The translations under genes were made by a program, and so were the position numbers. Source: Segatella baroniae DSM 16972 = JCM 13447 (lineage in GTDB: Bacteria > Bacteroidota > Bacteroidia > Bacteroidales > Bacteroidaceae). Taken from it: a stretch of 64,000 nucleotides of DNA. Location of the stretch: assembly GCF_000426585.1 (NCBI RefSeq), contig NZ_AUFQ01000007.1:62001-126000 (forward strand), read 5' to 3'. The notes under the pieces were generated by a model. That model ran no database searches. It worked only from the letters and a program-made list of their open reading frames with translations, and was not told the origin of the DNA. Position 1 is the stretch's first letter, and each line of letters starts with the position of its first letter. Below are positions 17,859 through 27,687 of the stretch, piece after piece.

Positions 17859-18980
17859 ATGGATAAGCAATTGAGGATCATTATCAGCGGGGGAGGAACC
17901 GGAGGACACATCTTCCCGGCCGTATCCATCGCCAATGCCATCAAGGCCAAGCGTCCCGATGCGAAGATATTGTTTGTCGGCGCCTTGGGCAGGATGGAGA
18001 TGCAGCGCGTCCCCGCTGCGGGATATGAGATCAAAGGACTGCCCATCAGCGGGTTCGACCGCAAGCATCTGCTCAGGAACATCGGCGTTCTGCTGAAGAT
18101 TTGGCGCAGCCAGCGCATGGCAAGGAGAATCATCAAGGACTTCAAACCCATGGTGGCTGTCGGCGTGGGAGGCTACGCCAGCGGACCGACCCTCAACGTA
18201 TGCGCGGACCAAGGCATACCTTGTCTGATACAGGAGCAGAACTCCTACGCGGGCGTGACCAACAAATTGCTGGCCAAGAAGGCTGCGGTCATCTGCGTGG
18301 CATACGAGGGCATGGAGCGATTCTTCCCTGCCGACAAGATTGTCATGACCGGAAATCCGGTGAGACAGAACGTGTTGACCGCGGAAGTAGGCAAGGAAGA
18401 GGCCCGAAAGGCATGGGGACTGGACCCTGAAAAGAAGACGGTGCTGCTCGTGGGCGGCAGCCTGGGGGCCAGAACCATCAACGAGAGCGTGCTCAACCAT
18501 TTGACGGAAATAGGCCAAAGCAGCGTGCAGTTCATCTGGCAGACAGGCAAATTGTACTTGGAAGAGATGCAACGACGGACGAAGGAGCTTGGAAAGCCCG
18601 ACAATCTGGTCATTACCGACTTCATCAGCGACATGGGGGCTACCTATGAGGCGGCCGATTTGGTCGTCAGCCGGGCCGGCGCCAGCAGCATTTCGGAGTT
18701 CTGCCTGATCGGCAAACCGGTCATCCTGGTGCCCAGTCCCAACGTGGCGGAAGACCATCAGACGAAGAACGCCATGGCGTTGGTCAACAAGGATGCCGCC
18801 GTCTACGTGAAAGACAGCGAAGCCCCCGATGTCCTCATCAAGCAGGCGCTGGCCGTTGTCGGCGACGATGAGAAGCTGAAGCAATTGAAGGAGAACATTC
18901 TCAAGTTAGGATTAAAAGACTCTGCCGACACGATTGCCGACAAAGTGATCGCGTTGGCAAACCAATCATCATGGAACTGA
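17859..18980 (+). CDS. murG: UDP-GlcNAc:lipid I N-acetylglucosaminyltransferase
   Basis: GT28 enzyme that converts lipid I to lipid II on the inner face of the membrane. It has 373 residues with the N-terminal ISGGGTGGHIFPA loop, ALGRMEMQRVP, GVGGYASGP, and the C-terminal sugar-nucleotide site VVSRAGASSISEFCLIGKP. The start at 17859 (MDKQLR) is preferred because the 16 extra upstream codons overlap a promoter-like sequence. Its end overlaps the murC start by 10 bases. Confidence 0.96.
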   Translation: MDKQLRIIISGGGTGGHIFPAVSIANAIKAKRPDAKILFVGALGRMEMQRVPAAGYEIKGLPISGFDRKHLLRNIGVLLKIWRSQRMARRIIKDFKPMVAVGVGGYASGPTLNVCADQGIPCLIQEQNSYAGVTNKLLAKKAAVICVAYEGMERFFPADKIVMTGNPVRQNVLTAEVGKEEARKAWGLDPEKKTVLLVGGSLGARTINESVLNHLTEIGQSSVQFIWQTGKLYLEEMQRRTKELGKPDNLVITDFISDMGATYEAADLVVSRAGASSISEFCLIGKPVILVPSPNVAEDHQTKNAMALVNKDAAVYVKDSEAPDVLIKQALAVVGDDEKLKQLKENILKLGLKDSADTIADKVIALANQSSWN

Positions 18981-20347
18981 AAGACATCAAAGCCGTATAT
19001 TTCGTAGGGGCGGGTGGCATTGGCATGAGCGCCATCGCCCGTTACTTCATTCACAAGGGAATGGTCGTGGCCGGATATGACAAGACTCCGTCGGCCCTCA
19101 CGCGCCAATTGGAGCAGGAAGGCATGCTGATTCACTATGAAGAGAACGTGGAGGAGATACCGCAGGCCTGCCGGGACAGGAGCGCTTGTCTCGTCGTCTA
19201 CACGCCCGCCATCCCCGCCGACCATCGGGAACTGGCCTATTTCCGCGAAAACGGATTCGAGATAGAGAAGCGCGCCCAGGTGTTGGGTACGCTGACGCGG
19301 ACGCACAAGGGGCTGTGTGTCGCCGGAACGCATGGCAAGACGACCACGTCGACCATGTGCGCGCACATCATGCACCAGAGTCATCTGGACTGCAACGCGT
19401 TCCTGGGCGGCATATCCAAGAACTACGGCACCAATTACATCCTGTCCGACAGCAGCGACTACGTGGTGATCGAGGCCGATGAGTTCGACCGTTCCTTCCA
19501 TTGGCTGCGCCCTTGGATGACCGTCATCACCTCTACGGATCCCGACCACTTGGACATATACGGCACGAAGGAGGCTTATCTGGAGAGCTTCCGCCACTAC
19601 ACGACCCTGATTCAGCCCGGAGGCGCACTCATTCTGCACAAGAATCTGGAGATGAAACAGGACGTTTCGGAAGGCGTGAAGGTATATGAATACAGTCTGG
19701 AGGAGGGCGATTTCCATGCCGCCAACATTCGGATGAAGAATGGCGAGATTACTTTCGACTTCATTTCCCCCATCGAGAATGTTCCGAACATCGTGTTGGG
19801 ACAGCCCGTACCCATCAATATAGAGAACGGGGTGGCCGCCATGGCCATGGCGCAACTCAACGGCTGCACGGCCGAAGAGCTGAAATACGGCATGAAGACC
19901 TATGGCGGGGTGGACCGCCGCTTTGATTTCAAGGTGAAGAACGACCGCCATGTCTTCCTCTCCGACTACGCCCACCACCCCAAGGAAATCTTCCAGAGTG
20001 CCAAGAGCATGAGAGAGCTGTATCACGACAGGAAGATCACGGCCATCTTCCAGCCCCATCTCTACACACGGACACGCGATTTCTACAAGGAATTTGCCGA
20101 AGCGTTGAGCCAACTGGACGAAGTTGTGCTGTGCGACATCTATCCTGCTCGCGAGAAACCCATCCCCGGTGTCACCAGCAAGCTGATCTATGATAATCTG
20201 AAGCCAGGTGTTGAAAAGCGGATGATACACAGGGAAGACGTCATCGACTTTGTAAAGAGCCGGGACTTCGACGTCTTGATCGTGCTGGGAGCGGGCGACT
20301 TGGACAACTATGTGCCCCAGATGGCCAAGATCATAGAAAGTAAATGA
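18971..20347 (+). CDS. murC: UDP-MurNAc:L-alanine ligase
   Basis: Adds L-alanine to UDP-MurNAc, the first peptide step. It has the N-terminal YFVGAGGIGMSAIARY, the ATP loop AGTHGKTTTSTM, EADEFDRSF and SDYAHHPKEI motifs characteristic of MurC, over 458 residues. It overlaps murG by 10 bases and ftsQ by 4, indicating tight translational coupling. Confidence 0.97.
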   Translation: MELKDIKAVYFVGAGGIGMSAIARYFIHKGMVVAGYDKTPSALTRQLEQEGMLIHYEENVEEIPQACRDRSACLVVYTPAIPADHRELAYFRENGFEIEKRAQVLGTLTRTHKGLCVAGTHGKTTTSTMCAHIMHQSHLDCNAFLGGISKNYGTNYILSDSSDYVVIEADEFDRSFHWLRPWMTVITSTDPDHLDIYGTKEAYLESFRHYTTLIQPGGALILHKNLEMKQDVSEGVKVYEYSLEEGDFHAANIRMKNGEITFDFISPIENVPNIVLGQPVPINIENGVAAMAMAQLNGCTAEELKYGMKTYGGVDRRFDFKVKNDRHVFLSDYAHHPKEIFQSAKSMRELYHDRKITAIFQPHLYTRTRDFYKEFAEALSQLDEVVLCDIYPAREKPIPGVTSKLIYDNLKPGVEKRMIHREDVIDFVKSRDFDVLIVLGAGDLDNYVPQMAKIIESK

Positions 20348-21138
20348 GAATCAATTGGAAGAAGACGATGACCTTGACGCTCGACGTGTTGATTGGCGTA
20401 TACCTCATTTTGGCATTCACAAGGTTCAACAAGCCGGATGAGAAAGCCAGCGTATGCACCAAGGTTACCATCGACATCCAAGACGAAGCTACCAACGGAT
20501 TCATCAATACACAGGAGATCAAGCACAGACTTGAGGCCGACAAGCTCTATCCGCTGGACAAACCGATGCGCTATGTGGACGCAAGGAAGATTGAAGAGCG
20601 GCTCAAGTCAAGTCCGTTCGTCAAGACAGCGGAGTGCTTCAAGACGCAGGACGGACACGTCTGCATACTGTTGACGCAGCGAATGCCTGTCGTCAGAATC
20701 AAAGCCGTTCAAGGGGATGACTACTATTTGGACGACCACGACTGCATCATGCCCAACTCCCACTACACTTCCGACTTGATCATTGCGACGGGATACATAT
20801 CCAAATGGTTTGCCATGAACTACATTTCACCGATGAGCAAGGCCATCATGGACGACAATCTGTGGAAGAACCAGATTGTGCAGATCAATGTATTGCCTGA
20901 CCGAAGCATAGAGCTGGTGCCCCGGGTGGGGGACCAGATCGTTCAGATAGGCCGCCTGCCGGAGAGCAAGTACAAGGAGGAGAGGACGAAACTGGTCGGC
21001 GAGTTCATGGACAGAAAGCTCCAGCGGCTGGAGAACTTCTACAAGTATGGCCTCTCACAGGCCGGCTGGAACAAGTATTCCTACATCAATCTGGAGTTTG
21101 ACAACCAAATCATCTGCAAGAAGAAAAAGGCGTTATAA
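20344..21138 (+). CDS. ftsQ: Cell division protein FtsQ
   Basis: A 264-residue bitopic membrane protein of the divisome that links early and late division proteins. A short cytoplasmic end and one membrane segment (LTLDVLIGVYLILAF) are followed by a POTRA-like domain (from about IDIQDEATNGFINTQEIKHR) and a conserved FtsQ beta domain. It starts in the murC stop (ATGA). The sequence is diverged from proteobacterial FtsQ; position supports the call. Confidence 0.9.
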   Translation: MRINWKKTMTLTLDVLIGVYLILAFTRFNKPDEKASVCTKVTIDIQDEATNGFINTQEIKHRLEADKLYPLDKPMRYVDARKIEERLKSSPFVKTAECFKTQDGHVCILLTQRMPVVRIKAVQGDDYYLDDHDCIMPNSHYTSDLIIATGYISKWFAMNYISPMSKAIMDDNLWKNQIVQINVLPDRSIELVPRVGDQIVQIGRLPESKYKEERTKLVGEFMDRKLQRLENFYKYGLSQAGWNKYSYINLEFDNQIICKKKKAL

Positions 21139-21170
21139 CACATTAGATACAAGATATAAAAAGATAAAGT

Positions 21171-22622
21171 ATGGCAGAATTTATTGTGGCAATCGAACTG
21201 GGATCGACCAAGATTTCAGGCATTGCGGGAAAAAAGAATCTCGACGGGAGCATCACCGTGCTGACTGTAGTGGAGGAAGACGCTACATCCAGTATCAGAA
21301 AGGGCGTGGTTTACAACGTCGACAAGACGGTGCAATGTCTGTCAAACATCATGCAGCGGCTCAAGACGGCGCTGAAGACAAACATCACGCATGTCTATGT
21401 CGGGGTGGGAGGCCAGTCCATCCTGAGCGTGAAGAACACCATCGCCAAAGAGTTGCCCGCCGACACGCTCGTGTCGCAGGACATGATCAACGAACTGATG
21501 GACTCCAACCGCAGCATGCCTTATCCCGACCAGGAGATTCTTGACTCTGCCACCCAGGAATACAAGGTCGATGCGCAGTATCAGCTGGACCCCGTAGGTA
21601 TTCAGTGCAGCCATCTGGAGGGCAATTTCCTGAACATCCTCTGGGCCAAAACGTTCTATCGCAACCTCAACAAGTGCTTCGATCAGGCGGGAATCGCCAT
21701 CGCCGAGATGTATCTCGCGCCGCTGGCGTTGGCCGACAGCGTGTTGACCGAAGCGGAAAAGAGGGCCGGCTGCGTGTTGGTCGACCTGGGAGCGGGCACC
21801 ACCACCGTATCCGTTTACTACAAGAACATACTCCGCCACCTCGCCGTCATCCCGCTTGGAGGCGACAACATCACGAAGGACATCGCGTCGTTGCAGCTGG
21901 AAGAGGCGGCCGCGGAGCAGATGAAGCTGAAATACGCCAGTGCTTACACGCCCGTCAACGACATCGACAACACGCTCATGCTGCCGCTCGACCAAGACAG
22001 GAAGATAGAGAGTCGCAAGTTCATAGAGATTGTCGAGGGCAGACTGGAGGAGATAATAAGGAACGCTTGGTTCCAAGTGCCGAACGAATATCTCGACAAA
22101 TTGCTGGGAGGTATCGTCCTCACTGGCGGCGGTTCGAGCATGAAGAACATCGAGACGGCCTTCCGCAACCACACCCAGGTCGAGAAGATACGCGTTGCCA
22201 GGTTCGTAACGCAGACCATCAACTCCACAAACGAAGACGTCAACCGCCACGACGGCGAAATGAACACGCTCCTCGGACTGCTTGCCAAGGGCGACATGAA
22301 CTGTGCCGGCGCGGAGTTGAGGAGCGACTTGTTCAGTTCCGAAGACGGCGCCAGGCCCATGCCCAACGCCGGCGAGGCCCATGTGGCCGCCCGACAGGTC
22401 AACGAAGTGGCCGGAAGCGGCGTCGTCCGCACGGAAGCCGAAAAGCTGAAGGCCGAGGAAGAGCTGCGCAGGAAGAAGGACGCCGAGGAGGAGGCGGCCC
22501 GTCTGGAGCAGGAGAGGCTCGAGGCGGAAGAGGCCGCCCGCCGCAAGGAGAACAGCTTCTGGCACAAGGTCTTCAGAAAAGCCAAGAGCTTCGGTGAGCA
22601 AATGATCAAGGAAGAAGAGTAA
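21171..22622 (+). CDS. ftsA: Cell division protein FtsA
   Basis: An actin-like ATPase that tethers FtsZ to the membrane. The actin fold is shown by AIELGSTKISGIAG (phosphate 1), LVDLGAGTTTVSVY (phosphate 2) and GIVLTGGGSSMKNIE (adenosine site). At 483 residues it is longer than the usual 400-420. The extra part, about residues 420-465, is a charged Glu/Lys/Arg-rich helix placed just before the C-terminal amphipathic membrane-targeting helix (NSFWHKVFRKAKSFGEQM). It precedes ftsZ by 21 bases. Confidence 0.96.
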   Translation: MAEFIVAIELGSTKISGIAGKKNLDGSITVLTVVEEDATSSIRKGVVYNVDKTVQCLSNIMQRLKTALKTNITHVYVGVGGQSILSVKNTIAKELPADTLVSQDMINELMDSNRSMPYPDQEILDSATQEYKVDAQYQLDPVGIQCSHLEGNFLNILWAKTFYRNLNKCFDQAGIAIAEMYLAPLALADSVLTEAEKRAGCVLVDLGAGTTTVSVYYKNILRHLAVIPLGGDNITKDIASLQLEEAAAEQMKLKYASAYTPVNDIDNTLMLPLDQDRKIESRKFIEIVEGRLEEIIRNAWFQVPNEYLDKLLGGIVLTGGGSSMKNIETAFRNHTQVEKIRVARFVTQTINSTNEDVNRHDGEMNTLLGLLAKGDMNCAGAELRSDLFSSEDGARPMPNAGEAHVAARQVNEVAGSGVVRTEAEKLKAEEELRRKKDAEEEAARLEQERLEAEEAARRKENSFWHKVFRKAKSFGEQMIKEEE

Positions 22623-22643
22623 TCACATCAAACGAAAGCGTAT

Positions 22644-23963
22644 ATGTCAAGCAATATAGTCAATTTTGTAGGGCCCTCGAAGGAGCACAGCATCATCAAG
22701 GTCATCGGTGTGGGCGGCGGCGGCGGCAATGCCGTCAACCACATGTATCGTGAAGGAATCCACGATGTAACGTTCGTATTGTGCAACACGGACAACCAGG
22801 CGCTCAGCGATTCGCCCGTCCCCGTGCATCTGCAGCTGGGCAACGAAGGGCTGGGAGCCGGCAACAAGCCCGAGAAGGCCCGCCAGGCAGCCGAGGAGAG
22901 CATAGAGGACATCAAGCAAATGCTGAGCGACGGCACCCGCATGGCCTTCATCACGGCCGGCATGGGGGGCGGAACCGGAACGGGAGCGGCCCCCGTCATC
23001 GCCCGCGTCTCCAAGGAAATGGGCATTCTGACGGTCGGAATCGTCACCATTCCGTTCCGTTTCGAGGGTCCGCTCAAGATCGACCAGGCCCTCGACGGCG
23101 TAGAGGAGATGGCCAAACACGTGGACGCCCTGCTCGTCATCAACAACGAACGGCTGCTCGAAATCTATCCCGACCTGTCGTTGACGAGCGGCTTTGCCAA
23201 GGCCGACGACACCTTGAGCATTGCCGCCAAGAGCATTGCGGAGATCATCACGACGCACGGATTCATCAATCTCGACTTCAACGACGTCAAGACCGTGCTC
23301 AAAGACGGTGGCGTTGCCATCATGAGCACCGGCTACGGCGAAGGGGAGGGACGCGTGAAGGCCGCCATCGAGGACGCGCTCAACTCGCCGTTGCTCAGCG
23401 AAAACGACGTCTACAACTCCAAGAAGATACTCCTCAGCCTCGCCTTCGCCAAGGAGAAGGACAACGAAGGCCTCATGATGGACGAGATGAATGAAATCAA
23501 CGACTTCATGGCGAAGTTCGACAGCAGCTTCGAAATCAAGTGGGGCGTGGCCTTCGACCCCGAATTGGGCAAGAAAGTGAAGGTCACCATCCTCGCCACA
23601 GGCTTCGGAATAGAGGACGTCGACGGTATGCACAAGCACCTCGGACACAAGTATACGCAGGAAGAGGCCGACCGTCGCGCCCGCGAAGAGGAGGAGAAGG
23701 CCAGACGTCAGGAGCGGATGGAAACCTATTATGGCCGTCAGGGGGGCGCCAACCAGTACAAACGCCACCCGCAAATCTACCTTTTCCACCCCGACGACCT
23801 CAACAACGAAGACGTGATACTGGCCATCGAGAACACGCCGACCTACAAGAGGACGCGCCAACAGCTGGAGGAGATACGCAAGCAAGCCCAGGGGAAGATG
23901 TCCGAAGACGACGCCGAAGGCGGAGGGAGCGAGCCCGTGCAGGGCGTCATCTCGTTCGTGTAG
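22644..23963 (+). CDS. ftsZ: Cell division protein FtsZ
   Basis: Tubulin-like GTPase that forms the Z ring. It has VIGVGGGGGNAVNHM, the tubulin signature GMGGGTGTGAAPVIA, and TNNERLLEI-like core elements (here INNERLLEIYPD). The conserved tail peptide for FtsA and other partners appears as DVILAIENTPTYKR near residue 400, with about 35 further residues, so the peptide is not at the very end. It is the last gene of the dcw cluster and a hairpin terminator follows. Confidence 0.98.
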   Translation: MSSNIVNFVGPSKEHSIIKVIGVGGGGGNAVNHMYREGIHDVTFVLCNTDNQALSDSPVPVHLQLGNEGLGAGNKPEKARQAAEESIEDIKQMLSDGTRMAFITAGMGGGTGTGAAPVIARVSKEMGILTVGIVTIPFRFEGPLKIDQALDGVEEMAKHVDALLVINNERLLEIYPDLSLTSGFAKADDTLSIAAKSIAEIITTHGFINLDFNDVKTVLKDGGVAIMSTGYGEGEGRVKAAIEDALNSPLLSENDVYNSKKILLSLAFAKEKDNEGLMMDEMNEINDFMAKFDSSFEIKWGVAFDPELGKKVKVTILATGFGIEDVDGMHKHLGHKYTQEEADRRAREEEEKARRQERMETYYGRQGGANQYKRHPQIYLFHPDDLNNEDVILAIENTPTYKRTRQQLEEIRKQAQGKMSEDDAEGGGSEPVQGVISFV

Positions 23964-24034
23964 ATGTGTCATCGGCGGCATACAACTAACGTAGATTTAC
24001 TTTGTATGTTGCAAACAGATACCCATTCAGAAGA

Positions 24035-24067
24035 GGATATGTCGTTTTGAGGACATATCCTTTTTTC
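24035..24067 (+). terminator. Rho-independent terminator after ftsZ
   Basis: The stem GGATATGTC (24035-24043) pairs with GACATATCC (24052-24060) and is followed by a run of T. It ends the dcw transcription unit, 72 bases after the ftsZ stop. Confidence 0.85.
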
Positions 24068-24218
24068 TTTTTATAGCTTCTTCATACCAGGTCGGTCTCA
24101 TCATATCATTCCTATGGCGAGATAAAACAACGAACTTATACCTTAAAGGTTTTATGATGTGGAACCATTTGTTAATTCCTTTCTTTCTTCCGGGATGTAT
24201 TTCGTAAAAATATTTAAT

Positions 24219-24275
24219 TATATTTGCAAATCAATTGGAAATATTTTTGTAAATTAATATACTTTTTTATATTTG
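24219..24275 (+). promoter_or_regulatory. Tandem promoters of the susC/susD pair
   Basis: Two identical -7 elements TATATTTG lie at 24219-24226 and 24268-24275. The second has TTTG at 24246-24249, with an 18-base spacer, giving a good -33/-7 pair. The predicted transcript begins near 24282, 37 bases before susC. Apart from this, the terminator and AT-rich DNA, the 355-base gap after ftsZ shows nothing else. Confidence 0.7.
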
Positions 24276-24318
24276 CAAAAGTTTACCATTAAAACTATTT
24301 ACCTAACCTTTATTTATT

Positions 24319-27300
24319 ATGCGCAAAATATTAATTTTCAGTGTGTGCTCAATACTGGCGTGCTCGGCAGCCAACGTATTGGCGCATTCAGGCTATTCTA
24401 CGCAGATTGCCCAACAACAAAGTGATTGTCGTGGCGTGGTAAAAGACGCAAACGGTGAGGCGATTATCGGCGCCACAGTCCTTGTCAAAGGTTCCAAGAA
24501 CGGGACGGTGACAGACCTGGAGGGTAATTTCTCCTTATCCAATGTAACCAAAGGTTCTGTCATTCAGGTGTCTTACATCGGATATGACGCCATGGAAAAG
24601 ACTTGGATGGGGGGGGGGGGGCTCACCTTTACGCTTCGAGAGGCTTCTACGTCACTTAATGAAGTTGTGGTGACGGGTTATAGCGGCTCTATCACCCGTT
24701 CTAAACTAACGAACTCCATCTCGAAAGTCAAGAACTCAAACCTCACTACAGGAATGTTCTCCAACCCCGCACAGGCTCTGAGCGGTAGTGTGGCGGGTTT
24801 GCGTGTCATCCAAAGCTCCGGTAACCCGACATCAGCCCCTACGATCATTCTGCGTGGCGGTACCGATTACGACGGCAGCGGTTCACCGCTGGTGGTGGTC
24901 GACGGTATGATTCGTGGTAGTATGGACGACATCAACCCTAACGACATTGAGTCAATGGAAGTGATGAAAGACGCCGGCGCCACCGCTATCTATGGCTCGC
25001 GTGCCAACAACGGTGTTATCCTTATCACCACAAAGCAGGGCAAGAGCGGAACGTCGAAAATCAACTTCAACACCAAGCTGTCGTGGAACTACTTCAACAA
25101 TCCTTACGAGTTCTTAGACGCCGGCGACTACCTTTATTATATGCGCCGGGCCTATCAGTACGCTTCACAGCGAGGCTCAACCAACCTAAATTCGCTCTCG
25201 GGCAACCAGCCTTACGGAACGGGCAACGACTACAATGCCGACGGTAACAAGAGTTCTCGCGGTATCTGGGGCGTCTATGCCAAAGACGACTTGACGCCGG
25301 AACTCTACAACGAGTTGCTGAGCAAGGGGTATAAAACCATGATAGACCCCGTGACAAAAAAGGAACTGGTCTACATCAACAACAAGATGGAAGACTGGAA
25401 CATCAAGAGCCCCAGCTTCTCACAAGACTATAACCTCAGTTTCAGTGGCGGTAATGAACGTGGTCACTACTATGCCGGCTTGGGTTACAACAGGAGTGAG
25501 GGTAGCGCCATCAATAACTACAGCCGTCGCCTGTCGGGGCTGCTCAATGTCGACTATAAAATCAAGCCGTGGCTCATGTCGATCAGCAACGTGAACGTCT
25601 CTACTTCCAAGGAACAGGATATCTCTCCGTTCGCAGGAGAGGCCAATTACTTCTCACGCAACTTCTCTTATCCTCCGACATTCCGCACCCACAACAAGGA
25701 TGGCGAACTGCTTTTGGGCAAGAATTCGGGCGATGGTAACCAGCAGTTTCTGCAAGACGCCGTATGGCAGGACGACAACTGGCAGAAATTCAACATTGCG
25801 CAAGACTTCAGAATCACGCCGGTGAAGAACTTGGATGTCGACTTCAAGGGCAACTGGTACTATGAATACTATACCAATGAGTACATGTTTCATACCTACC
25901 TGCAATCACCGGGCAGCTACAACACCAGGCACAACTCTTCTTCGCAGACGCGGAAGCAGTTGACACAGACCTACAACATCCTGCTCAACTACCATGCAAA
26001 CTTCGGTCTCCACAATGTGGCAGTACTGGGAGGTTGGGAATATTTCCACCAGAAGTATAATATGTTGAGAGGTGCCGGTTACAATCCCAACAACAACTAT
26101 TTCCCCGATCTGGAATATACTATCAAAGACGAGGGCGCACGCACGGTAGACTCGGAGCACAGCAAGTTCATCACCGAATCCTACTTTGCACGTGCCAACT
26201 ATGACTACGACGGGAAGTATCTGGCCAGCTTCACCATCCGCCGTGACGGAATCTCCAAACTGAGCAAGGAAAACCGCTGGGGCGTATTCCCAGGACTGTC
26301 TTTGGGTTGGGTATTCTCAAAAGAAAACTTCATGAAGAATACCGCCTCATGGCTGAACTTTGCCAAACTCCGCACTTCGTATGGTAAAAATGGTAATGTG
26401 AACAGAAACTGGGTAGGTAACTACACCGTGCAGGGCAACTACCTACAGACTACCTACAACGGTCAGCAAGGTTACTATCTCAACAACATCCCCAATCCCT
26501 ATCTGACTTGGGAGACCTCACGCACATTTGAAGCCGGTCTCGATCTGGCATTCCTCGACAACAAGGTGCAAGCCAACTTCACATGGTACAACCGTCGTAC
26601 GATAGACAAATATGCCAATATCACCGTCCCCGCTTCATCGGGTTGGACAACGGTCACTTCTAACAACGGTACTTTCCAGAATACGGGTGTTGAGCTTGAA
26701 CTCAACTATCATGCCATCAAGACCAAGGACTGGCGTCTCGACATAGGCTTGAACCTGGCCCGAAACACCAACAAAGTAATCAAGCTGCCTGCCAACGGCA
26801 ACGAGAAGAACCGCCAGGGAGGCTTCCAAGTCTACACCGGTAATGGCGATGAGAAGAAATGGGTAGGCGGCTATGCCGAAGGCGAACGCCCGGGCGACGT
26901 CTGGGTTTTCGAAGCCGAAGGTATCTATCGCACAGCCGAAGAGATTCCGGGCAACCTGATTGATAGGTCAACGGCAGATAGCTACTACGGTGGAAACAAT
27001 AAAGTGCTCTACGGACCTGCTATCTATGAGTCCAAAGGAAAGGATGCCGGCGGCATGGCCATCAGGCCCGGCGACGTGAAATGGAAAGACGTGAACGGCG
27101 ATGGCGTGATCGATAACTACGATTTGGTGAAGAAAGGCAACGCTACTCCCAAATGGATAGGTGGCTTCAACCTGGCCGCTTCTTGGAAAGGAATCACTCT
27201 CTCTACTCGCCTGGACTTCGCGCTCGGTTTCGTACAGTATGACTACCGCACACCATGGATTATGGGTAACGCGCAGGGAACCTACAACACGCTGACCAAT

Positions 27301-27633
27301 GTCAAGGACACCTGGTCGGAAGACAACATCAATGCCAAGTATCCTACCTACATTTGGGCCGATCAGCAGAATGCACGTAACTACTCACGCCGTAGCTCTA
27401 TGTTCTGCTACAAGGGCGACTATCTGTCATTCCGCGAAGTGACATTGTCCTACGATCTGCCTAAGTTGTGGCTTGCACCGTTGCATCTCGAAGCTGTTCG
27501 GGTCTCCGTGACGGGCCAGAACCTCGGCTATCTGTGCGAAGCACCCTCCATGGCTACACCCGAAGTGTCTACAACCTATGGCCACTATCCATTGCCTCGC
27601 ATGCTCGTGCTCGGTCTGAACGTAACGTTCTAA
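24319..27633 (+). CDS. SusC/RagA family TonB-dependent outer-membrane transporter
   Basis: A 1104-residue receptor that imports oligosaccharides or peptides together with its SusD partner. A signal peptide is followed by a carboxypeptidase-regulatory-like domain (about 35-115), the plug with GSRANNGVILITTKQGKSG (about 220-240), and a 22-strand barrel ending in a terminal Phe (LGLNVTF). Residues 98-101 are encoded by a run of 13 G, where family members normally have a short variable loop. The frame is intact in this sequence. The pair has no neighbouring enzymes or regulator, so the substrate cannot be inferred. Codon use looks less GC3-rich than in the dcw genes (by eye). Confidence 0.95.
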   Translation: MRKILIFSVCSILACSAANVLAHSGYSTQIAQQQSDCRGVVKDANGEAIIGATVLVKGSKNGTVTDLEGNFSLSNVTKGSVIQVSYIGYDAMEKTWMGGGGLTFTLREASTSLNEVVVTGYSGSITRSKLTNSISKVKNSNLTTGMFSNPAQALSGSVAGLRVIQSSGNPTSAPTIILRGGTDYDGSGSPLVVVDGMIRGSMDDINPNDIESMEVMKDAGATAIYGSRANNGVILITTKQGKSGTSKINFNTKLSWNYFNNPYEFLDAGDYLYYMRRAYQYASQRGSTNLNSLSGNQPYGTGNDYNADGNKSSRGIWGVYAKDDLTPELYNELLSKGYKTMIDPVTKKELVYINNKMEDWNIKSPSFSQDYNLSFSGGNERGHYYAGLGYNRSEGSAINNYSRRLSGLLNVDYKIKPWLMSISNVNVSTSKEQDISPFAGEANYFSRNFSYPPTFRTHNKDGELLLGKNSGDGNQQFLQDAVWQDDNWQKFNIAQDFRITPVKNLDVDFKGNWYYEYYTNEYMFHTYLQSPGSYNTRHNSSSQTRKQLTQTYNILLNYHANFGLHNVAVLGGWEYFHQKYNMLRGAGYNPNNNYFPDLEYTIKDEGARTVDSEHSKFITESYFARANYDYDGKYLASFTIRRDGISKLSKENRWGVFPGLSLGWVFSKENFMKNTASWLNFAKLRTSYGKNGNVNRNWVGNYTVQGNYLQTTYNGQQGYYLNNIPNPYLTWETSRTFEAGLDLAFLDNKVQANFTWYNRRTIDKYANITVPASSGWTTVTSNNGTFQNTGVELELNYHAIKTKDWRLDIGLNLARNTNKVIKLPANGNEKNRQGGFQVYTGNGDEKKWVGGYAEGERPGDVWVFEAEGIYRTAEEIPGNLIDRSTADSYYGGNNKVLYGPAIYESKGKDAGGMAIRPGDVKWKDVNGDGVIDNYDLVKKGNATPKWIGGFNLAASWKGITLSTRLDFALGFVQYDYRTPWIMGNAQGTYNTLTNVKDTWSEDNINAKYPTYIWADQQNARNYSRRSSMFCYKGDYLSFREVTLSYDLPKLWLAPLHLEAVRVSVTGQNLGYLCEAPSMATPEVSTTYGHYPLPRMLVLGLNVTF
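24609..24621 (+). repeat. Tract of 13 consecutive G inside susC
   Basis: An uninterrupted run of 13 G encodes the end of Met97 and four glycines. Gain or loss of one base would shift the frame and truncate the transporter after about 100 residues. No comparable run is seen elsewhere in the window. Confidence 0.95.
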
Positions 27634-27687
27634 CCCTTTTGAGCTATTTCCCAATTATGTATCATTTACTATAAATAGACAGTACAA

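Noticed and set aside
24319..27633. susC as a frameshifted pseudogene because of the G tract
   Set aside because: With 13 G the frame is open from signal peptide to the terminal Phe, so the gene is intact in this sequence.
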